Part shown: positions 10,663-21,388 of the stretch, piece by piece
Position numbering within the stretch: position 1 is the stretch's first letter
Layout: every line of letters starts with the position of its first letter
Source: Prorocentrum cordatum
Lineage: Eukaryota; Sar; Dinophyceae; Prorocentrales; Prorocentraceae
Length of the DNA stretch: 51,000 nt
Assembly: GCA_963575745.1 (NCBI GenBank)
Contig: CAUYUJ010013969.1
Span: forward strand, 224,609 to 275,608
Direction of reading: 5' to 3'
Notes under the pieces: generated by a model
Databases searched by the model: none
What the model was told of the DNA's origin: nothing
The model's input: the letters and a program-made list of their open reading frames with translations, nothing else
Translations under genes and position numbers: made by a program

Positions 10663-11800
10663 TTTCGGAGCCCAGAAGGACTCCAAATCGGTCCACGAGG
10701 GGCCCGAAAAGCCTTCCAGACGGTCCAAGAGAGCCGGGAGACGCCGAAATATCATTCCCAAACGCCTACGATGGCCTCAAGACGGCCCAACAGGCCTTCA
10801 AGACGCCCCAAGAGGTCCCTAAGAGGCCCTTGAACGGCGTCCCAAGAGGGCTCCCACTAGCAAAAATCGTCCCACGCCCTTAGGAAAGCGTGCATTTTTA
10901 ACATATCCGCCTCTTCGTCTTTCACACCTTTCAAGGCGGTCCAAGAGGCCCCCAAAATCACCCCAAGACGGCCCGAGAGACCCTCTAGACCGCTCAAAAC
11001 GGCCCAAGAGCGCTCCAAGAAGGCCCAAGAAACCCTCAAAAACTCTTTTTCGGAGCCCAGGAGGGCTCCAAATCAGTCCAAGAGGGGCCCGAGAAGCCCT
11101 CCAGACGGTCCAAGAGAACCGGGAGACGCCGAAATATCATTCCCAAACGCCTACGATGGCCTCAAGACGGCCCAACAGGCCTTCAAGACGCCCCAAGAGG
11201 TCCCTAAGAGGCCCTTGAACGGCGTCCCAAGAGGGCTCCCACTAGCAAAAATCGTTTCATTCCCTTGGGAAAGCGTGCATTTTTAACATATCCGCCTCTT
11301 CGTTTTCCACACCTTTCAAGGCGGTCCAAGAGGCCCCCAAGATCACCCCAAGACGGCCCGAAAGACCCTCTAGACCGCTCAAAACGGCCCAAGAGCGCTC
11401 CAAGAAGGCCCAAGAAACCCTCAAGAACTCTTTTTCGGAGCCCAGGGGGGTTCCAAATCGGTCCAAAAGGGGCCCGAGAAGCCCCCCAGACGGTCCAAGA
11501 GAGCTGGGAGACGCCGAAATATCACCCCCAAGCGCCTACGATGGCCTCAAGACGGCCCAACAGGCCTTCAAGACGCCCCGAGAAGTCCCGAAGCGGCGTC
11601 CCAAGAGGGCTCCCACTAGCAAAAATCGTCCCACGCCCTTAGGAAAGCGTGCATTTTTAACATATCCGCCTCTTCGTCTTTCACGCTTCTCAAGGCGGTC
11701 CAAGAGGCCCCCAAAATCACCCCAAGACGGCCCGAGAGACCCTCAAGACCGCTCAAAGACGGCCCAAGAGCGCTCCAAGAAGGCCCAATAAACCCTCAAG
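10663..11800. repeat. Higher-order tandem repeat, ~383 bp, three units
   Basis: The segment TTTTCGGAGCCCAG begins at about 10663, 11044 and 11429, giving unit lengths of about 381 and 385 bases. Each unit contains a GTCCAAGAGG minisatellite, an A+T-rich patch (GCATTTTTAACATATCCGCC at about 10889, 11275 and 11651) and the phrase AGAGGGCTCCCACTAGC. The third unit is shorter because of a deletion before AAGCGGCGTCCC. The minus-strand Leu/Gly/Trp-rich open frames repeat with the same period and are not independent genes. Confidence 0.85.
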
Positions 11801-13925
11801 ACGGTCCAAAAAGCCCCAAGACGGCCCCATGATTGAGGTCCACAGGGGCAACCTGAAAGGACATTTTGAGCCTCCCGCCCAAACACGCCCCCGAAAAGGC
11901 CCCATACAAGCCCCCAAGTGGCCCCACGAAACCCCCAAGAGAGCCCCAAGAGGCCCCCAACAGGCCGCAAGAGAACCCCAAGAGGCCCGCAAGAGACCCC
12001 CAGGAAGCTCCCAGGAGGCCCCCAAGAGGCCAGGCAAACCCCCCCAGGAGACCACCAAGAGGGCCCACCCAGAGCCATCCACGAGGCCTCCCAAAGTTCC
12101 CAAGAAGCTCCCACGAAGCTTCTAAGGGCTCCCAACACCCCACGAGGCCTCCAAGAGCTCCCAAAAAGCTTCCCAAAAGCTTCCAAGGGCTCCCAAGAGG
12201 GTCACAAGTACTCTTCCTGGGAAGCTCCTTGATGCCCCCAGAAGAGACTCCCAGAAGCATCCATGAGCTCTCCGAAATGCCCCCTCTCCAGATCCCCAAC
12301 ACTCAGTTTTTCTCGCGTCCCTCACCCTTGGCTCCTTCACAGCGTTTACCTCCAAGTTCGATTGGATGAGGATGAGCTTGGGATGGTCCTGGAAATGTGT
12401 GTGGGGCTCTGGAGGTCAGCGTGAATTATGAGAGGTCGTCGGTTGCGTGTCTTCTGTAAACACAACCAACAATATGAATAATGGAAAGACCGCGCATACA
12501 TCACCGATCCCCAAACGGCCCACATGTGTACGCATTCGGCAACGTGTATGATGTGGGATGCCAAGCACGACTGGCCCCGTCCTCCTCGAAATGGTCGCCC
12601 TCATCATCCTCCGCCTCCAGCTCCTTCTATCCGCCCCTCCCTCCCCCATATCCCTGCCCCACCTCCCTCTCTTCCGTTTTCTCCTTCTCCTCTTCATATT
12701 TCCTCCCAGTGGGGTGGAGCGGACCCCGGGCGAACCCTGAGGAACCCCGACAACATACAGGAATCCCTGCAAAGCTCCGAGGAGGAGGAGGAGCAGGAGG
12801 AGGAGGAGCAGCAGCAGCAGCAGCAACAGAACGGCCCACGAGATGCCCGAACGGCCCAAGAGAGCCCCAATAGGGCCCCAAGAGGGACCCAAGAGAGGGA
12901 ACACGAACCGACAATTCGAGACTTCCGCCCCAAGCAGCCCCCATGAGGCCCCAAGAGGCCTGCAAGAGACCCCAAGAGGCCTAAACAAAAGCCCCAATAA
13001 GCTCCCCGACGGCCCTCAAGAGCCCTCAAAACTGCCTCCAAAGAAACCCTCGAAGGCCTGCCACGATATCTCAACGAACATCCAAGAGGCCTCTGACCTA
13101 CAACCCAGGCACGGTGGCGGGATAGGCCGAAAACCACTAGATCCGCCGCCCCCTGCTTGGAGGGGTGCACGGCGTGCTGGACGTTTCAGGTTTTGGTTTT
13201 GGTTCTTTTTCTAAAAGATCTCCCCAGTGGGCTTCGGCCCGTCCCGCCGGCCACCCGGAAAGGATGCCCAGGAGCTCAATTCCCCAATTTCCTGCCCCAG
13301 ACGGTTCCAAGATGGCCTCCAAGATGCCTCTAAGACGGCCAGGATGGTCTCTAAGACGGCTAAGATGGCTCCAAGATGCCTCCAAGACGGCCCAAGATGC
13401 CCTCCAAGACGGCCAAGATGGCCCCAAGATGCCTCCAAGATGGCCCAAGAGGCCTCCAAGACGTTCTCCAGGAGAGCCCGAAGAGGCCAAAATCATTGGT
13501 TTTCCTTAGGTGTTTGAAGGTTTTTTGCGTTTTCTTCTTTTCGGCCTTCCGACGGCCCAAGAGGCCCCCAAGATCGCCCAAGAGGCCTCCAAGAAGGCCC
13601 TATGACGGCCCAAGGGCCCCCCAAGACGGCCCCAAGAGCGCCCCAAGACGGCCCAAGAGGCCTCCAAGACGCCCAACATGGCCTCCAAGACGGCCCTGAA
13701 GCGCCCCAAGAGGGCCCCAAGACGGCCCAGAGAGGCCCCCAAGACGGCTCCAGACGGCGTCAGACGGACCAGGAACGCCCTAAGACGGCCAAAGAGACCC
13801 CCAGGAAGCCCCCAAAGGCCCCCAAGAGGCCCAAGGAGGCCCCCAAGATGCCTCCAAGAGGCCTCGAAGAGGCCCCCAAGAAGCCCCCAACAGACCCCAA
13901 GGGTGCCCCAAGAGACTCCTAACAA
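11801..13925. repeat. Degenerate 'CCAAGAGGCC / CAAGACGGCC' minisatellite
   Basis: Short C/A-rich words (CCAAGACGGCC, CCCAAGAGGCCTCC) recur every 12-18 bases at 11801-12290, 12835-13110 and 13305-13925. They are interrupted by unrelated sequence at about 12300-12830, which includes a GAG/CAG patch at 12780-12830. The same family reappears at 31200-31850. Frames are Pro/Lys/Arg-rich on + and Gly/Leu/Trp-rich on -, as the repeat dictates. Confidence 0.8.
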
Positions 13926-13936
13926 CCCTCATCCTC

Positions 13937-14318
13937 CTACTCTATTTCTTCCTCTTCCTCTTCCTGTTCATAATCATTCTCTCCCATGTGTTCCCCGAAA
14001 GCTTTCCAAACCGACTCGGGGAACTCATGGTCCGATAGCTTGGCCAAGCTCTAGTCCAACTTTCGGCCACATCGGCGTTTCCAAAAAGGCAGGGGGCGGC
14101 GGTGATTCGCCGTAGGCGTCTTCGATAGCCACCTCGTAAGACAGTAGAGGCCGAAGCCCCCACAACAAGCTCCAAACAAACTGTTTCATCCCCATGCGTT
14201 CTGCCGCATCGCCTCTGGAAAACGACCACGGCCCACCAGCGCCGCCTGGCGCGCGACCGCGCAAGCAAACGCCCGCGATGGCACAATACGGGCCGGCGGA
14301 ATGAGCGAAGCGATTCAA
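13937..14318 (-). pseudogene. Possible degenerate gene fragment with acidic C-terminus
   Basis: One minus-strand frame from 14318 reads as ordinary protein (Trp/Leu-rich, then a Pro run) to about 14030. Another, from about 14050 to the TAG at 13937-13939, reads as a charged C-terminus (H-E-F-P-E-S-V-W-K-A-F-G, then E-rich). Joining them needs a frame change near 14050. The amino-acid balance is unlike the repeats on either side, but I recognise no family. It could be the 3' end of a retrocopied gene or chance. Confidence 0.25.
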
Positions 14319-14743
14319 TATTGCAACTACTGCGCTGCAGTGTTGGGTGGCATTGCAGTGCCGCTTGCGGTCCGCATCTCGGTGCCAGCTTTAGCTTACG
14401 AGCGATTGCTCCGCATGTGTGTCGGAGCGGTTTGGGGAGTTCAGGCAGAACGGCCCTCGAAGCACCAACAACTATACCACAAAACACACTTCACTCGAGT
14501 TGAGTCATCATTGTGCGCTGTACTTGGTTTACGCTGAAATGCTTGAAATGAACTGTCACTTGTTGACCAGCCGAGTGTGTGTACGTAAAGCAGGCACCGG
14601 TTTCAGCAGTACGGGATTCGGATCCCCGCATCCGTTCGCTGTCTTCCACCAGCAGGATCTGGCTGTGCCGATGGGTTCCTGGGACTACTCCTGGAACACA
14701 AGGGGCCCCCCCTCCACGTGCACGGTTTCCCCCAGGGCCTCAG

Positions 14744-15545
14744 GCGACCCGAGGAGGAGGAAGAGGAGGAAGGGGAGGAGGAGGAGGGGGAGGAAGAGAA
14801 GGGGGAGGAGGGGAGGAGGAGGAGGAGGAGGGGAGGAGGAGGAGGAGGAGGAGGAGGAGGAGGACGACGAGGAGGAGGAGGGGGGGAAGAGAGGGAGGAG
14901 GAGAGGAGGAGGAGGAGGAGGGAAGGGGAGGGGGAGGAGGAGGGAGGAGAAGGAGGAGGAGGAGGAGGGGAGGAGAGGGAGGAGGAGAAGGAGGAGGAGG
15001 AGGAGGAGGAGGAGGAGAAGGAGGAGGGGGAGGAGAAGGAGGGAGGAGGAGAAGGAGGAGGAGGAGGATGATGAGGAGGAGGAGGAGCAGTAGGAGGAGA
15101 GAGGAGGAGGAAGACGGGTCGCCTGAGCCCTTCGGAGAATCCCCCCTCCACTAGGGGGCCACATGCGAACCCTACCCCCACCCCCCACGATTTTGATTTC
15201 TGAGGGTGAGGGGGAGGGTGGGGGTGGGCGAACGCAGTGAACCCCACCCTCCCCCCTCCCCCTCAGAAATCGTGGGGGGCAGGGGTGGGGCTCGCATGTG
15301 GCTCCCTAGTGAAAGGGGGGGGGGGTTCTCCGAAGGGCTCAGGCGACCCCTCCTCCTCCTCCTCTCCTTCCTCCTCCCCCTCCTGCTCCTGCTCCTCCTC
15401 CTCCTCCTCATCCTCCCTCCCTCCTCCCCTCCTACTCCCTCCTCCTCCCTCCCCCTCCTCCTCCTCCTTCTCCTCCCTCCTCCTCCGCCTCCTCCTCCTT
15501 CTGCTCCTCCTCCTCCTCCTCCCTCCTCCCTCCTGTCCCCCTTGT
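14744..15545. repeat. Giant palindrome: GGA array, inverted repeat, TCC array
   Basis: 14744-15115 is (GGA)n and 15342-15545 is its complement (TCC)n. Between them 15117-15350 is a near-perfect inverted repeat. GGGTCGCCTGAGCCCTTCGG on the left pairs with CCGAAGGGCTCAGGCGACCC on the right. CCACATGCGAACCC pairs with GGGGCTCGCATGTGG, and CGATTTTGATTTCTGAGGG with CCCTCAGAAATCG. The centre is near 15234. The single strand could fold into a hairpin hundreds of bases long. Frames through the arrays are poly-Glu/Gly/Arg or poly-Ser/Pro/Leu. Confidence 0.9.
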
Positions 15546-15939
15546 CCACGTCCTCCAATACCATCTCCCGGTCCTCCTCGCGCACGGGGTCGGCGGCGCT
15601 GGACGTAAAAACCCTCCGCGGTCCTCGGGCCTCTTGCGGCCGTGCGCCAAAAACTCACGGTGCGGGCACCCTCGGAGAACGCGCTCTCGGCAGGGCGCAG
15701 GCTGCAGGAGCGAGGGACCCTGGGGACACACAAAGAAATGGACACAAACAACAGGATCCCCCATCTTTGTCAATATTTTCTGGGGTTTTGTCTTCCCCAT
15801 CACTTTCCACATTTTCCCATCTTTTCCTGGGAGTCGACGATGAATTGTGTCTGTGTGTGTGTGTTTCCCCCTCCTGCAGGAGAGCATCCCACGGCTGGAA
15901 AACCTCATACAGGGAAGAAGAAAAACGCCATAAACATGT

Positions 15940-16080
15940 ACTTTTGGCGCTCCGCGCGGATCTTCTCAGATCTGCGCTGGACCCCCTCCCTGGCGCGCGG
16001 AGCGCGCCAGGGGCGGCGCCGGAGGCGCCGCCAGGGGGGCCCAGCGCGGATCCAAGAAATCCGTGAGTAGCACCAAAAGT
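15940..16080. mobile_element. GC-rich foldback element, copy with ACTTTTGG ends
   Basis: Left end ACTTTTGGCGCTCCGCGCGG; right end is the inverted ACGGATTTC...CACCAAAAGT. Inside are two nested perfect hairpins, CTGGCGCGCGGAGCGCGCCAG and GGCGGCGCCGGAGGCGCCGCC at about 15989-16033. Both are also present in the copy at 44081-44219. CATAAACAT lies just outside the left end here and at 5.05 and 44.07 kb, so the true border may be wider. Confidence 0.65.
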
Positions 16081-16159
16081 TTATGTGTATGAAGTTGTTT
16101 CTTCTTCGGAAACATCTGCCGAGGCAAAGGAGGACAAGGAATAGCAGGAGGAAGACCTC

Positions 16160-16285
16160 CGTCGACAGCGACCAGAAGACGACAAGAAGACGACAACGAC
16201 GACGACGACGACGATCACGACACCCATGACGAAAAAGACAAGGACAAAGACGACGACGACGACGACGACGACGAGCGGTACAGCG
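16160..16285. repeat. GAC/ACG triplet array
   Basis: Runs of GACGAC between about 16165 and 16280. The + strand frame is Asp/Thr-rich and the complement is Val/Ser-rich. A simple repeat. Confidence 0.75.
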
Positions 16286-16639
16286 ACGAACACGACGACG
16301 AACCCCCGAACTGTCCTGTGGCTCGTTCTGACCAACATCCCGCCAACCCTGTGGGCGCATGTGGCTTAGAGGAATCATTCTTCCGACCCCCTTCTCCCTT
16401 CGAGGCGTTTGCCACGGACCAGTAGTGGCGAGCTGCCCCTCCCCCCCCTCGACCAGCCGACGACCAGGAACAGTGCGGGCCTCCCTTCACCTTCCCTGCC
16501 GAATGCCTGCAGGGAGCCATGTTGTGAAAGCATGGCGCGGGATGTCTGGGCTCCATGGGGCCGGCTGTCCCCCCTGAGTCACCTCTGATAACTTCGGGCC
16601 CCCGTACGGCAAGTTCGTGTCGTCTCGACCCGGGCGTTG

Positions 16640-17060
16640 GTTCCAGATACCGCAGGTATCGTTCAACCTCGCACGATCGGCCGCTTCCGCAACGTCCGAT
16701 CGTTCAAACCGATTCCAGGTCGGCGGCGTTCCATGTTGAACGCTGGCGGCGGGGTCGCCGCCGGTCGACACGACGCGAACCTACCGTAAATGGCCGCAAA
16801 CGGCCAAAAACATTCCGCCGTGATTCGTGTTCACGACGCGAACAGGTCTGGCGTCCGGGTCAGAGATCCTCCGGCGACCGTTCGGGAAGAGTCGGGAACC
16901 CCCAAGACGTTCTGGGCGAGGCGCAGCTGCAGGGAAAAGCACCCCAAGACTCCTCCAGGTGCCGACGAAAACACCGAAAAGCTCGAACGAAGACGCGAGT
17001 AGGTCTGAGGGGCAACGATAAGGGGGGACTGGCATATGGGGGGGTGGACACATCAACCTA
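16640..17060. repeat. Module shared with 20.7-21.0 kb and 22.8-22.95 kb
   Basis: 16738-16780 (TGTTGAACGCTGGCGGCGGG, then CGACACGACGCGAA) resembles 22900-22950. 16797-16860 (AAACGGCCAAAAACATTCC, CGTGATTCGTG, GCGAACAGGTCTGGCG) resembles 20966-21025. 16917-16975 (GAGGCGCAGCTGCAGGGA) resembles 20755-20815. It is mosaic and non-coding. The sequences are divergent, so this grouping is by eye. Confidence 0.45.
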
Positions 17061-17163
17061 GAATCAGCGATACACCGCCGACAGATCAGCGATAGGCCCC
17101 CAATAGTGAATCCAGTCGTTCATGGGCCAGGGTGAAGCTATCAGGTCCCTATCAGCGATCAAT

Positions 17164-17243
17164 GGGCCGTTGGGGGTCGATGCGTCCCCCCGTATGCCCA
17201 TCCCCCCCTCCTCTGCTTGCCCCTGGAGGTCAGGTCAGGTCTG
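17164..17243. repeat. 80-bp direct repeat, left copy
   Basis: 17164-17243 and 17491-17570 are about 95% identical (GGGCCGTTGGGGGTCGATGC against GGGCCATTGGGGGCCGATGC, then an identical CCCCGTATGCCCATCCCC). They bracket the TTGA-flanked element at 17248-17464. The left copy abuts the TTGA directly. The pair is too short and lacks the ends needed to be LTRs. Confidence 0.8.
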
Positions 17244-17247
17244 TTGA

Positions 17248-17464
17248 GCAGGGACCGACCGTCCCGGCATTCCTACCCCGAAATGTTCTTAGAACCAAAA
17301 AATGTCTAAGGACAAAAACAATGTTCTTAGAACATTAGCCCGATGTGTTAAAACAAGACAGCCTCCGCCAGACATGCTCTAAGAACATTTCCTGGAAACC
17401 ACAGAAGGGTTCTTAGAACATTGTTTGGTATGGCTATAGGCGAGCCAGGGCGCTTCGCCGCTGC
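17248..17464. mobile_element. TTGA-flanked TIR element, copy 1
   Basis: Begins GCAGGGACCGACCGTCCCGGC and ends with the imperfect inverted match GCCAGGGCGCTTCGCCGCTGC. TTGA lies directly on both sides (17244-17247 and 17465-17468). The interior is A+T-rich and carries repeated palindromes of the form TGTTCTTAGAACA. It is related to 49280-49483, which is also flanked by TTGA. The direct TTGA copies look like a 4-bp target-site duplication. No coding potential. Confidence 0.65.
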
Positions 17465-17490
17465 TTGAGTCTGGGGCCGCCCACGGCCGG

Positions 17491-17570
17491 GCCATTGGGG
17501 GCCGATGCGTCCCCCCGTATGCCCATCCCCCCCTCCTCTGCTTGCCCCTGGAGGTCGGGTCAGGTCTGGG
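17491..17570. repeat. 80-bp direct repeat, right copy
   Basis: Partner of 17164-17243. It starts 26 bases after the end of the TTGA-flanked element and continues into unrelated GC-rich sequence. Confidence 0.8.
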
Positions 17571-17762
17571 GCCGCCCGAGGCCGGCGCCTCCTTGGCGCA
17601 CCAGCTGGGCGCCGCCCGGCACCGCAGCGGCGGGCGTGCGCCGTCCGCGGCGGGGCCCTCGGGCGCTGCTCCGGGGCGGCTGTGCGCCTCGACGGGGGGA
17701 GCCCTCGGCTCCGAGGGCCCCCGCGGGGGAGGAGGGACCGGCACAAGAAGCATACAGGCGCC

Positions 17763-17935
17763 CAGCAGGAGGAGGAGGAGGAGGGGGAGGGGAGGAGGAG
17801 GAGGAGGAGGAGGAGGAGGAGGAGGAGGAGGAGGAGGAGGAGGAGGAGGAGGAGGTGGAGGTGGAGGAGGAGGAGGGGAGGAGGAGGAGGAGGAGGAGGA
17901 GGCGGAGAGGAGGAGGAGGAGGAGGGCACAAGAAG
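17763..17935. repeat. GGA triplet array
   Basis: Nearly pure (GAG/GGA)n with a few GTGGAG changes. Both ends are followed within about 10 bases by the same words (ACAAGAAGCATACAG at about 17743 and 17929), so the array is bracketed by a short direct repeat. Confidence 0.85.
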
Positions 17936-17936
17936 C

Positions 17937-18150
17937 ATACAGTGGGGGGCCCGACCACAAGAAACCTTTCACAAGAAACCCAACCCTGAGACCCCAGAGC
18001 GTCAATTGGTTTGTGGTGTGGGTACGTCACGCTTTCCATCGCAAAACCATCGAAACCTAAGAAACCCAGGGCACCCTGGAGGCAAGGAGGGTATTTCTTA
18101 GCATCGGCCCCCAATGTAGACGCTCGGAGGTCCGCGCGACCTCCGAAAGC
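17937..18150. repeat. Dispersed module: ACCACAAGAAAC...CAGGGCACCCTGGAGG
   Basis: Shares ordered words (ACCACAAGAAAC, GTCACGCTTTCCATCGCA, AAAACCATCGAAACC, AGGGCACCCTGGAGG) with 21961-22150 and, in part, 5126-5225. Its right end runs into CGGAGGTCCGCGCG, the end motif of the GC-rich foldback family. Non-coding. Confidence 0.7.
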
Positions 18151-18360
18151 GTATGCTTTCGCAGCTTGCTCTACCTCAGTGAAGCACGTTCTGCTGCGGG
18201 CAATGGTGCTGCAATAGCCTGCTGGCTTCTGCCGCGGAGCCGCGGCCATGGCAGCCCGTACTAAAATTTGATCTTTAGCTCGGACGGAAACTGGGACGAT
18301 AGCCACTTCGGCACTCTGGCACTGGAGGCCTTCCAAATTGGGGCATTGGGTCCGAATGGA

Positions 18361-18474
18361 TGGAGTCGGAAGATCGCGCCGCATCGCCCAGCGACGCCCG
18401 AGTGGAGAGAATGGGGCTCCCGATCGAGCCGCATCACCGATGCATCAGCGATGCGGCGCGACCCTCCGACCCCA
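18361..18474. mobile_element. TGGGGTCGG foldback family, short copy
   Basis: Left TGGAGTCGGAAGATCGCGCC, right inverted GGCGCGACCCTCCGACCCCA. The interior is made of GCATCG words. Related to 43900-44027 and 47971-48133. No target-site duplication found. Confidence 0.55.
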
Positions 18475-18808
18475 TCTACTCGAACCCCAGTTGGGAGACC
18501 CGGAGGCACGGGCCGTGCTGGTCGCAGCAGCGGTGGAAAAATTCTGATTGCATCGCGATCTTCGTCGTCGCGCAGTTGCTCATCTAAGGGGGGTCTCAGC
18601 AAAGAACGCTGGCCTCCTCGCGCCGTGGAAAAAACACGCCTCCTCACAACCGGCATCGTCGTCCTCAATCCTGCCCCCCCCTACCGCCACTCGAGCTCCG
18701 CGCTTGGCAAGAACCCATTTGTTTATTCGGGCCGGTCACGGGCGTAATGAGGGGGTGGACGCCCCGCCGATAACGTCACGGCGGGGGTGCGCCTGGGGTG
18801 CCGCAACA

Positions 18809-19655
<847 letters not shown>

Positions 19656-19672
19656 CATCGTTCCATTACAAG

Positions 19673-20245
19673 CCCCAGGACGGCCCCAGCAGGGGCCCTA
19701 GGCGCCCAGAGGCCACAAAATCCACGAATCCACACCGGATACAAATTAACTCCAATCGTTCCGTGCCAGAAAGTCAACGAATCGATACCGATTGCAAATC
19801 AAAAGTGATCGTTGCGTTCCAGGCTCACCCTCCTCGTCCTCCTCGTCCTCCTCCTCCTCCTCCTCCTCCTCCTTACCCTCCTCCTCCTCCTCCTCCTCCT
19901 CCTCCTCCTCCTCCTCCTCTTCCGCCCCCCTGTCCTCCTCCTCCTCCTCCTCCTCCTCCTCCTCCTCCTTCTCTTCCCTCCTCCTCCTGCGAGGATTTCA
20001 ACAAGAATGCTTCTGCAGAGGATATCAATGGGGATCCTTCCGTGGAGGATTTGAATCAGAGTCTTTTTGCGGCGGATTTCTGAAGGTCCCAGGATGGGCC
20101 CAGGGCGCCCGGAGGCAAAAAATCAGCGAATCGATACCGGACACAAAAGGAACTCCAATCGTTCCGTTCCAGGCCTCAAGAAGGCTCCTGGAGGGGCCCA
20201 GGGCGCCCTGAGGCCAAAAAGTCAACGAATCGATACTTCTAATCA
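19673..20245. repeat. ~90-bp repeat copies enclosing a CTC array and 27-bp repeat fragments
   Basis: A unit with CCCAGGGCGCCC, AAAATCAGCGAATCGATACC and ACTCCAATCGTTCCG occurs at about 19673-19770, 19771-19832 (partial), 20084-20182 and 20183-20245. Between the second and third copies lie a CTC array (19836-19995) and about 95 bases of the 27-bp GGATTTCAA minisatellite that dominates 44.88-46.87 kb. Non-coding. Confidence 0.7.
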
Positions 20246-21388
20246 GAAAGGCCGGACGAAGAGGAGGAGGAGGAGGAGGAGAGCTCCAGTGCCTGTATAC
20301 ACCACAGCGCTGGCAGCTACGAGCGCAGCGCTACGACCGACGCACCAATGCCTTTCAGAAACAGAACAACACTGCGTCCCTGAGAGCACCACGCGGCACG
20401 CACGCAACCGCTTCCCCTCGCGAATACCACAGCGTGCCTCTGAGCACCACAGTAGCCTGCGAGCGCCACAGGACGTCCACGGTCGCCACCGGACGACCAC
20501 CGTGACGTGAGGGAGGGGGCGTGGCCGGTCACGCCCGTGATCGCCGGGAGGTTTTCCGAACGGGCTCCAAAAGCAGGACGGAATAGATCGGGCGATGTTC
20601 GGCCTCCGGGGGGGGGCCCCTGCACGGCCCCAGGACCGCCACAGAACAACTCGGGACGAAAAGCCGGCCTGCAGGAAGAGATCGGGACCAGGTCATGACT
20701 CGGGCCTCCGACAGCCGCTCGGGAGGATCCAGGCCCCCACAGTACGCCCTCGACGAGGGCGCAGCTGCGGGAGAGCATCTCCCGGGGCTGCAGAACCTCC
20801 AAGAATCGACGAAACAACCTACGAGCACAGACGAGGACGGCGGAAAACCTCAGAGAACCGACCCGAGACATACAACGTCATGTTTTCATACGCGGTTCCT
20901 GGACCTCCCGACCCGTTCCGCAGGACCAGCTTTCCGTCCTGAGCCGTTGTTTGACGGTCAGAGTCCAAAAACGGCCAAAAACCTCCCATCGTGATTTCCT
21001 GTCAGGGCGCGAGCATGTCTGGGACGAGCGCGCCCGAGACTGCGCGGACAGCAAGCGACCACAACCACATCGACGACACACCCTGGGGGGTGTCTTGCGC
21101 ATGCCTAAACCTATCGGGACACCGAAACCGGTTTCGCACTGGCTGTGGCCAATGTGGCGTCCCAGGACGGCCAAATGGACCACAACCACAGCCGAAGTGC
21201 TCATGTCGAGGTCGGTGGGTTCTCCCCCGCTTGGTTGTGGTTGTGGCTCGCTGCGGTGCCCCCTCCCTCCCCTTCCCGCGGGCTCTCCCCCTCCCCTCCC
21301 TTCCCCCCCCCCTCCCCCGCGCCCCGCTGTCGTGTCGTCTTTCGTCGTCGTCTCTCCCTCTCTTGCCACAGGGCTCCTCTTGCGTTGG
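20246..21388. other. No gene seen; one hairpin and mosaic repeats
   Basis: Mixed GC-rich sequence. 20755-21025 shares words with 16.8-17.0 kb. ACCACAACCACAGCC at about 21180 pairs with GGTTGTGGTTGTGG at about 21234-21247. Open frames are composition-driven. Confidence 0.4.

Noticed and set aside
10819-13925. Repeated Leu/Gly/Trp-rich minus-strand frames resembling a membrane repeat protein
   Set aside because: They follow the period of the CCAAGACGGC minisatellite, and equally open Pro/Lys-rich frames exist on the other strand.
17164-17570. LTR-like pair of 80-bp direct repeats
   Set aside because: Only about 250 bases lie between them, TG...CA ends and a primer-binding site are missing, and the interior is a TIR element.
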